Source: Candidatus Latescibacterota bacterium
GTDB lineage: Bacteria; Latescibacterota; 4484-107; B68-G9
DNA: 5,640 nucleotides
Direction: 5' to 3'
NCBI GenBank assembly: GCA_012962735.1
Contig: DTXA01000346.1
Coordinates: 1-5,640, forward strand
Part shown: positions 1 through 4,186 of the stretch, piece by piece
How positions within the stretch are numbered: the first letter of the stretch is position 1
Layout: each line of letters opens with the position of its first letter
Made by a program: the position numbers and the translations under genes
The notes under the pieces: generated by a model
Told to the model about the DNA's origin: nothing
The model's database searches: none
What the model saw: the letters and a program-made list of their open reading frames with translations, nothing else

Positions 1-18
1 CCGTTCCTTTCCTGTCAT
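1..18 (-). CDS. Possible start of a leftward gene (only six codons visible)
   Basis: On the minus strand an ATG lies at 18-16 and opens the reading frame M-T-G-K-E-R, which runs off the left edge. It is preceded by a purine-rich GAGGGGGTG about five bases upstream, a believable ribosome binding site. The codons lie downstream of argG in the same direction. In many bacteria argH (argininosuccinate lyase) follows argG, and ArgH proteins often begin with a few basic residues before an LWGGRF-like motif, so this could be argH. That identity is inference from neighbourhood only, because no diagnostic residue is visible. The gap of about 190 nt after argG is long for a tight operon, so the gene may have its own promoter. 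It could also be a chance ATG. Confidence 0.3.
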
Positions 19-158
19 ATCCCACCCCCTCTACAGAAATCGTGGTAGGATGAATTGCGCCTTAACTTTTTCTCTTGCCTTCTATATCTTAAGTGTCCTC
101 CCACCACTAAAGAGGATGTCAGTCCCTCCCATCCGATATGTCAAGACCAGAAATGCGT

Positions 159-186
159 CGGGGGCATGGGAGCACCCACGCCCCCG
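159..186 (-). terminator. GC-rich hairpin downstream of argG (terminator or 3'-end stabiliser)
   Basis: This is a 12-bp stem with a 4-base loop (arms 159-170 and 175-186), starting about 21 nt past the argG stop. Read as minus-strand RNA, every pair forms, with one G-U wobble. Read as plus-strand RNA, the same position is an A-C mismatch, so the structure suits the argG transcript. It lacks a clean U-tract: the RNA continues ACGCAUUUCUGG. It may therefore be a weak intrinsic terminator, a 3'-end stabiliser, or a processing hairpin between argG and a downstream gene. Confidence 0.55.
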
Positions 187-207
187 GGAGGAACCTTCAG
201 CGAGGAC

Positions 208-1443
208 CTACCGCACCCTCCCCTTCATCGCCAACACCTTGAACGAAAGCGCCCGTATGTGGGCGGCGTCCCTGCACATCCTCTGGTCGAACCCTCCGGC
301 CTTTATCGACCTGATCTCAGGCGCGAAGAGGCCGGTGTCGGATCGCCTGGAGACGATCTCTATGTTCCCCTTGTAGAGCTTGACCTTATAGGTTCCGTTG
401 ACAACCTCCTGGGTCCGGTCTATGAAGGCCTCTAAGGCGTACCGCAGGGGATGGAGCGCCTCGCCGTGGTACATCATATACGCCCACTGCTGGTCTATGG
501 GCTTTTTGAAAAATATCTCCTCCTTGGTCAGACAGAACTGCTCTAAGTCTCTGTGGAGCTTTAGAATGATGTGCGCGGCCGGGGCCTCGTAGATCTCCCG
601 GGACTTCAGCTCCATGATCCCGTCTTCAAACATATCTATGCGGCCTACGCCGTTTTCGCCCCCTATTTCGTTGAGCATAGATATCAGCTCCCACAAGGAC
701 ATCCTCCGGCCATCCAGCGCCACCGGCACTCCCCTCTCGAAGGTGACCTCCACGAAGGTGGGTTCATCCTTAGCCTTCTCGGGGGGCACGAGCCACAACC
801 AGATGTCGTCGGGGAGCTCCTGGTTGAGGTCTATGGCCCCACTGGCGATGGACCGGCACCACATAGTCTTGTCGTCCCCACCTGTGATTGTCTCGGCCAC
901 AGGGACCCCCCATGCTTTGCAGAGGGCCTGCTCCTCGGTACGTGTGAGGTCGAAGTCCCGGACCGGCACCAGGACCTCCAGATCAGGGGCGAACAAGGTG
1001 AAAACGTTTTGCATCCGGTACTGGTCGTTCCCCTTTCCGCTGCTCCCCTCCAGAATCGCATCGCATCCCAGCTCCACGGCCTTCTCTGCGACCTTCTTGG
1101 CGATGAGCTGGCGGGTCATGGAGGTGGCCACGGGATATCCCTCGTAGTCCGAGTTCGCCTTGATGGCCATTGTCAGCCACTTTTCAGCGAACTCCTGCTT
1201 GGCGTCCACGAGGATGGGCTCTATTCCCAGGACCTCCGCATGGCGGAAGGCCATCTGTACTTCATCTTCCCCCTGGCCCACGTCCACCGTTATGGGCACT
1301 ATCTCCCGGGCCTTGTACTTGCGCCGGAGGAGGGCTATGCCCAGGGTGGAGTCTAGCCCTCCCGAGTACGCCACCGCCACCTTGCGCACCTTCGGCACTG
1401 GGGTATCCTCGATCTTGCACTCGATCTGGGCTACGTCTACCAT
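208..1443 (-). CDS. argG: Argininosuccinate synthase
   Basis: The protein (411 aa) condenses citrulline and aspartate with ATP to argininosuccinate, the penultimate step of arginine synthesis, in the cytoplasm. An N-terminal PP-loop ATP-pyrophosphatase domain carries AYSGGLDST at residues 25-33, VDVGQ at 53-57 and the nucleotide/aspartate-site motif GSSGKGNDQ at 133-141. YEGYPVATSMTRQLIAKK (about 100-117) and MWCRSI (194-199) match the substrate-binding part of the family, and the C-terminal half is the usual synthetase/multimerisation region. The length is close to the short B. subtilis-like class (about 400 aa). The start is the ATG at 1443-1441, with AAGGAGGAG five bases upstream of it by its GGAGG core; an upstream in-frame ATG at 1512 lies inside the leader hairpins and has no comparable site. 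About 20 residues precede the first strand, roughly 15 more than in many homologues. The motif order SGGLDST, where the family usually has SGGLDTS, marks a divergent member. Confidence 0.95.
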   Translation of the reverse strand: MVDVAQIECKIEDTPVPKVRKVAVAYSGGLDSTLGIALLRRKYKAREIVPITVDVGQGEDEVQMAFRHAEVLGIEPILVDAKQEFAEKWLTMAIKANSDYEGYPVATSMTRQLIAKKVAEKAVELGCDAILEGSSGKGNDQYRMQNVFTLFAPDLEVLVPVRDFDLTRTEEQALCKAWGVPVAETITGGDDKTMWCRSIASGAIDLNQELPDDIWLWLVPPEKAKDEPTFVEVTFERGVPVALDGRRMSLWELISMLNEIGGENGVGRIDMFEDGIMELKSREIYEAPAAHIILKLHRDLEQFCLTKEEIFFKKPIDQQWAYMMYHGEALHPLRYALEAFIDRTQEVVNGTYKVKLYKGNIEIVSRRSDTGLFAPEIRSIKAGGFDQRMCRDAAHIRALSFKVLAMKGRVR

Positions 1444-1553
1444 TATCTCCTCCTTTTGGTTTGGGGGGTGGGTATAAAAAAACCACCCCCTGTTGAGAGG
1501 TGGCAACGCCACTTCGGGAACTTACATTTAGGTCGCTTAAAAGGCTTCTGCAT
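1443..1553 (-). CDS. Possible basic leader peptide of argG (36 aa)
   Basis: A 36-codon ORF starts at ATG 1553-1551, about 25 nt after the predicted transcription start, and ends with TAA at 1445-1443. That stop overlaps the argG ATG as TAATG, which would allow translational coupling. A GGGGAGG sequence at 1572-1566 lies 12 nt before the ATG, a rather long spacing. The peptide is very basic, with five Arg (codons 7, 16, 34-36) and six Lys, and has two Cys and a GGGFF stretch. Codons 34-36 (AGG AGG AGA) are also the argG Shine-Dalgarno. The ORF runs through the attenuator hairpins, so a ribosome stalled at an Arg codon could influence which hairpin forms. No homologue is recognised and the coding role is inferred from position. 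It may be a chance ORF in which the SD happens to encode arginine. Confidence 0.35.
   Translation of the reverse strand: MQKPFKRPKCKFPKWRCHLSTGGGFFIPTPQTKRRR
1447..1455 (-). promoter_or_regulatory. Ribosome binding site deciding the argG start
   Basis: On the minus strand AAGGAGGAG stands just before ATA-ATG. It is a near-perfect Shine-Dalgarno with five bases between GGAGG and the ATG, and it fixes the argG start at 1443. The same bases form the last Arg codons of the overlapping leader ORF. Confidence 0.85.
1464..1490 (-). promoter_or_regulatory. Third leader hairpin (segments 3 and 4), competing with the attenuator terminator
   Basis: In the argG leader RNA, GGGGGUGG (1490-1483) can pair over eight perfect base pairs with CCACCCCC (1471-1464), enclosing an 11-base loop that contains the U-tract. 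The first arm is the same segment that closes the terminator hairpin, so the two structures exclude each other. This stem is longer and stronger than the terminator, but it can form only after RNA polymerase has passed the U-tract. It ends about eight bases before the argG ribosome binding site and leaves that site unpaired. Confidence 0.45.
1476..1503 (-). terminator. Intrinsic terminator inside the argG leader (attenuator)
   Basis: Read leftward, CCACC-UCU (1503-1496) pairs with GGG-GGUGG (1490-1483) around a CAACA loop, giving five Watson-Crick pairs plus U-G, C-G and U-G. Seven U follow directly (1482-1476). This is the classic rho-independent layout. It lies between the predicted argG promoter and the argG ribosome binding site, with no gene end immediately upstream on that strand, so it would regulate argG by premature termination rather than end another gene. 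Confidence 0.65.
1500..1512 (-). promoter_or_regulatory. Upstream leader hairpin (candidate antiterminator)
   Basis: GUGGC-GUU-GCCAC forms a perfect five-base-pair stem in the argG leader RNA. Its 3' arm contains the CCAC that the terminator hairpin also needs, so the two cannot coexist. When formed, it would block the terminator and allow argG transcription. What switches it (ribosome position on the leader ORF, a protein or a ligand) cannot be read from the sequence. Confidence 0.5.
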
Positions 1554-1584
1554 CGAAGGCTTCTTCCTCCCCGGATTTCTCTTA

Positions 1585-1613
1585 AAGATAACACCTTCTC
1601 CAGGAAAAAGCAA
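1585..1613 (-). promoter_or_regulatory. Predicted sigma70-type promoter of argG
   Basis: On the minus strand TTGCTT (1613-1608) and TATCTT (1590-1585) are separated by exactly 17 bp. Transcription would begin near 1578 (an A), giving a leader of about 135 nt before argG. The sequence around both boxes is shared with the oppositely oriented promoter at 1658-1686. Confidence 0.6.
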
Positions 1614-1683
1614 GGGTTTCGTGAAAACATGGAAGATTTTCTTTACGGGACAAACCCTTGCCTTCGTGGAGTGGAGGTGTTAT
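1588..1683. repeat. Symmetric inverted repeats joining the two divergent promoters
   Basis: GCAAGGGTTT at 1610-1619 is the perfect inverse of AAACCCTTGC at 1652-1661. ATAACACCT at 1588-1596 is the perfect inverse of AGGTGTTAT at 1675-1683. Both pairs share the same centre (1635.5), so the whole argG/methyltransferase promoter region is built as a mirror. The inner arms overlap the first bases of each -35 and the outer arms lead into each -10. The conserved bases extend beyond the hexamers, which would suit binding of a shared regulator or an ancestral duplication. No known operator was recognised. Confidence 0.7.
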
Positions 1684-1686
1684 ATT
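1658..1686 (+). promoter_or_regulatory. Predicted sigma70-type promoter of the methyltransferase/radical SAM operon
   Basis: TTGCCT (1658-1663) and TATATT (1681-1686) are separated by 17 bp. The expected transcription start is near 1693, giving a leader of about 39 nt before the GTG at 1732. That is too short for a SAM or cobalamin riboswitch. Confidence 0.6.
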
Positions 1687-1731
1687 CCCCAAAGAGAAGA
1701 TGGGAAGAAGAAAGGCTACCTGGGAGGGAAG

Positions 1732-2604
1732 GTGGATATAGGACTTTTGTTCTCGGAAGGCCATCGGGCTTTCTTGGACGGCGCTATGGGCACGGAACTT
1801 ATGCGGCGGGGGCTCCAGGTGGGGGATATGCCGGAACTTTGGAACTTGGAACGGCCGGAGGAGGTGCTCGATGTACAGCGGGCGTACGTGGAGGCCGGAG
1901 CCCAGATTCTACTGACGAACACCTTTGGGGGTAACCGCCTGAAGCTGCGGAGGGCCGGGATTGAGGACCGCCTGGAGGAGGTCAACCGGAGGGCCGCCGA
2001 GATCGCACGAGAGGCCTCCGAAGGGAGGGCCTTAGTGGCAGGGAACATCGGGCCTACGGGGGAGTTCGTGGAGCCGTACGGGACCTTCTCCGAGGAGGAA
2101 TTCTATAGGATATTCCGGGAACAGGCGGAGGTTTTAGCTTCATACGGCGTGGACCTTTTCGTGATAGAGACCATGGCGGATATGGGTGAGGCGAAAGCCG
2201 CGGTCCGGGCCTGCCGGGAGCTCGGGTTTCCTGTGGCCGCAAGTATGAGCTTCGATCCGGCAGGGGGCGATTTCCACACGATGATGGGGGTGCGTCCGGA
2301 GGAGGCGGCCAGGGGCCTGGAGGAGGCTGGAGCGGACCTCGTGGGGGCGAACTGCGGGGGTGTCGGCCCGGATGAGATGGCCCGCGTGGTCGGGAGGATG
2401 GAGGAGGCCACCCGGAGGCCCCTGTTCGCGGAGCCCAACGCCGGCAAGCCGGAGCTGGTGGACGGAAAGGCGGTATACCAACTCTCACCCGAAGCATTCG
2501 TGGAGGGAATGAGGAAGGTAGCCGAGGCCGGAGCGAAGGTCCTCGGAGGCTGCTGCGGCACCACGCCGGAGCACATACGACTTTTAGTGCGGGAGTTGGG
2601 GTAA
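1732..2604 (+). CDS. Stand-alone homocysteine S-methyltransferase domain protein
   Basis: The protein (290 aa) is a complete zinc-dependent homocysteine-binding barrel of the MetH N-terminal/MmuM/BhmT family, which transfers a methyl group to homocysteine to make methionine. It shows DGAMGTEL (16-23), TNTFGGN (62-68), GNIGPTG (104-110) and the zinc ligands Cys208 (GANC) and Cys274-Cys275 (GGCCGTTP). There are no folate, B12 or reactivation domains, so it is not a full MetH; the methyl donor (methyl-corrinoid, S-methylmethionine, betaine or other) cannot be told from sequence. The GTG at 1732 is chosen because it gives the usual short lead into DGAMGTEL and follows GGGAGGG, although the spacing is tight; TTG 1747 is an alternative. 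The frame stays open upstream to an ATG at 1456, but that stretch is promoter DNA. The next gene begins 6 nt after the stop, so they are probably co-transcribed. Confidence 0.88.
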   Translation: MDIGLLFSEGHRAFLDGAMGTELMRRGLQVGDMPELWNLERPEEVLDVQRAYVEAGAQILLTNTFGGNRLKLRRAGIEDRLEEVNRRAAEIAREASEGRALVAGNIGPTGEFVEPYGTFSEEEFYRIFREQAEVLASYGVDLFVIETMADMGEAKAAVRACRELGFPVAASMSFDPAGGDFHTMMGVRPEEAARGLEEAGADLVGANCGGVGPDEMARVVGRMEEATRRPLFAEPNAGKPELVDGKAVYQLSPEAFVEGMRKVAEAGAKVLGGCCGTTPEHIRLLVRELG

Positions 2605-2610
2605 GTAAGT

Positions 2611-4092
2611 ATGCGGGTGCTTTTGGCCGCTATGCCCAACGTTATAGAGGAGATCGACCGGGGAGGGAAGTTCCCCAGCCTGGGGTTGGTCTCCCTGGCG
2701 GGGAACGTGGATGGAGCTGAGGTCAAGGTGGCCGACTTGGTTTTGGTCCGGGGGGACCTGAGAAGATACTGGCTGAAGCTCCTGAGGGAGTATGAGCCCG
2801 GCCTTATAGGCCTGAGCTGTATGACCTTCCAATACGACACTGCACTGGCGCTGGCCCGTCTGGCTAAGGAGTGGAACCATAAAGTAAAAGTAGCCTTAGG
2901 TGGATACCATCCTACCCTGATGTACGAGGAGATCGGCGAGAGCCCGGAGGCGGAGCTTGTGGACTTTGTAGTCCGTGGGGAGGGGGAGGCCACGTTCCGG
3001 GAACTGGTCGGAGCCCTCAAGGCGAGGGACGGAGATCTGGACGGTATTCCAGGGCTGTCGTACCGGGACGGGAAGAACTTCCGCCACAATCCCTCCAGGC
3101 CTCTTCTGGACCTCTCGGAAGTCCGGTCCCCGGACCGGTATGCCAGGATATTGAGGGACTTCCGGGCGATGGGGTTCAGGTCGGATGCGGTGGAGACCTC
3201 CAGGGGGTGCACTTTCTCCTGTTCCTTCTGCTGCATCCGCGCTATGTACGGCAGGAGCTTCCGGGCTTATCCTCTCTCCCGGGTGACGGAGGACATAAAG
3301 GACGCCCGGGCCCACGGAGCAGAAGTGGTGTTCTTCGTTGACGACAACATAACCCTGGACCCAGAGAGGTTCGAAGAGCTCTGCGACAGGATCGTGGCGG
3401 AGGGTTTGGACGACCTGCGCTACTTCGTCCAGGCGGGCGTGGGGGGGATCGCGGCCAGGAGGAAGCTGGTCCCGAAGATGGCTAAGGCGGGGTTCCGGAT
3501 GGTCTTCCTGGGGATAGAGAACATCTCCTGGAAGAACTTGGATTTCCTCTCCAAAGTGAAGGAGGCGGCCGAGCGGGCCGAGGAGGCGATCTCCCGGCTT
3601 AAGGGCCATGGAATCTTTGTAATGGGGGGATTCGTGCTGGGCAACCCGGATGATACTGAGGAGGACTTCTGGGAGAACTTCGAGTTCGCCCAGAGGCTCA
3701 GGCTGGACGGGCCCCTCTTCTTCATCGCCACTCCGTATCCCAAAACCCCCCTGAGGGAGACCCTTATGGAAGAGGGCCTTATCACAAATCCAGATGATTT
3801 CTCTATGTACACCACATACCGGGCCAACGTGCGCACCCGGCACCTCTCTTCTGAGGACATAGAGCGGATCGAGGTGAGGATGTACATAAGGTTTATGAGC
3901 CCAGAGTACTTGAAGTACACCAACTTCTGGCGGGCCTCTACTGCCCCTTTCTTCCTGAAGCGCCTTTTCAGGGACGGCGCCCGAGTTTTGTGGCGCAGGG
4001 CCCTCTTCGCATTGGGGGGCGATAGGGCGGTCCTGAGGGCAGTGCTGAGGCAGGAGCGGAGGCAGCGTAGGAGGTGGCTCTTAGAGGACTGA
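2611..4092 (+). CDS. Radical SAM protein with N-terminal B12-binding-type domain
   Basis: The protein (493 aa) has a Rossmann-like N-terminal domain of the cobalamin-binding type (residues about 1-135, including LSCMTFQYD at 68-76, GGYHPT at 97-102 and VRGEGE at 121-126). A radical SAM barrel follows, with the 4Fe-4S motif C200-x3-C204-x2-C207 (an extra Cys at 208), FFVDDN at 241-246 and GIEN at 301-304. The tail is strongly basic (RQERRQRRR at 480-488). This architecture is typical of the large class B family, which includes methyltransferases and BchE-like enzymes; SAM cleavage would be cytosolic and anaerobic. The DxHxxG lower-ligand motif of MetH-type B12 domains is absent, as in many family members. 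The substrate is unknown. The ATG at 2611 lies 6 nt after the methyltransferase stop, with GGGAGTTGGGG upstream. The pairing suggests methyl-group chemistry, but a functional link is inference. Confidence 0.85.
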   Translation: MRVLLAAMPNVIEEIDRGGKFPSLGLVSLAGNVDGAEVKVADLVLVRGDLRRYWLKLLREYEPGLIGLSCMTFQYDTALALARLAKEWNHKVKVALGGYHPTLMYEEIGESPEAELVDFVVRGEGEATFRELVGALKARDGDLDGIPGLSYRDGKNFRHNPSRPLLDLSEVRSPDRYARILRDFRAMGFRSDAVETSRGCTFSCSFCCIRAMYGRSFRAYPLSRVTEDIKDARAHGAEVVFFVDDNITLDPERFEELCDRIVAEGLDDLRYFVQAGVGGIAARRKLVPKMAKAGFRMVFLGIENISWKNLDFLSKVKEAAERAEEAISRLKGHGIFVMGGFVLGNPDDTEEDFWENFEFAQRLRLDGPLFFIATPYPKTPLRETLMEEGLITNPDDFSMYTTYRANVRTRHLSSEDIERIEVRMYIRFMSPEYLKYTNFWRASTAPFFLKRLFRDGARVLWRRALFALGGDRAVLRAVLRQERRQRRRWLLED

Positions 4093-4186
4093 AGCACAGC
4101 ATGCTCCCAATATCTAGGCCTCCCAAAAAGTATCTGGGTGAAGCGAAGAATCTTTTGAAGCTATGTAACTTAAGAGGTGATGGACT
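4093..4186 (+). other. Gap before uvrB with an imperfect tandem repeat and the uvrB ribosome binding site
   Basis: CTCCCAATATCTAGG (4104-4118) is followed by a related copy, CTCCCAAAAAGTATCTGGG (4120-4138). No hairpin with a U-tract is seen, so nothing clearly ends the upstream operon. TATGTA at 4162-4167 could be a -10 box but has only a poor -35 partner near 4138. AGAGGTGA (4173-4180), six bases before ATG 4187, is a good ribosome binding site and fixes the uvrB start. Whether uvrB has its own promoter here or is read through from the radical SAM gene is unclear. Confidence 0.4.

Noticed and set aside
1444..1512. Upstream start for ArgG at 1512 (23 extra residues).
   Set aside because: The added stretch overlaps the attenuator hairpins and lacks a ribosome binding site, while the ATG at 1443 has a near-perfect one.
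1444..1578. T-box riboswitch in the argG leader (UGGC within a hairpin next to a terminator).
   Set aside because: The leader is only about 135 nt, no specifier stem is visible, and GUGGCGUUGCCAC does not match the conserved T-box (UGGNACCGCG). The short perfect stem with a terminator is better described as a generic attenuator.
1621..1646. Central palindromic operator between the two -35 boxes (GTGAAAA...TTTTCTTTAC).
   Set aside because: Only about half of the positions are symmetric and its centre does not coincide with that of the flanking inverted repeats, so it is too weak to call.
1456..1731. In-frame N-terminal extension of the methyltransferase to ATG 1456 (382 aa).
   Set aside because: It would run through the leader hairpins and both promoters, has no suitable ribosome binding site, and adds about 90 residues unlike the family before DGAMGTEL.
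1693..1731. SAM or cobalamin riboswitch ahead of the methyltransferase/radical SAM operon.
   Set aside because: The predicted leader is only about 39 nt and has no terminator or conserved riboswitch core.
1700..1741. A 13-codon ORF (ATG 1700) overlapping the methyltransferase start, rich in Arg and Trp.
   Set aside because: It has no good ribosome binding site and no associated terminator, and the length is within chance expectation.
2103..3236. Long minus-strand open frame opposite the methyltransferase and radical SAM genes.
   Set aside because: It is Ser/Pro/Arg-rich low-information sequence of the kind produced opposite GC-rich coding DNA, and it spans two well-supported genes on the other strand.
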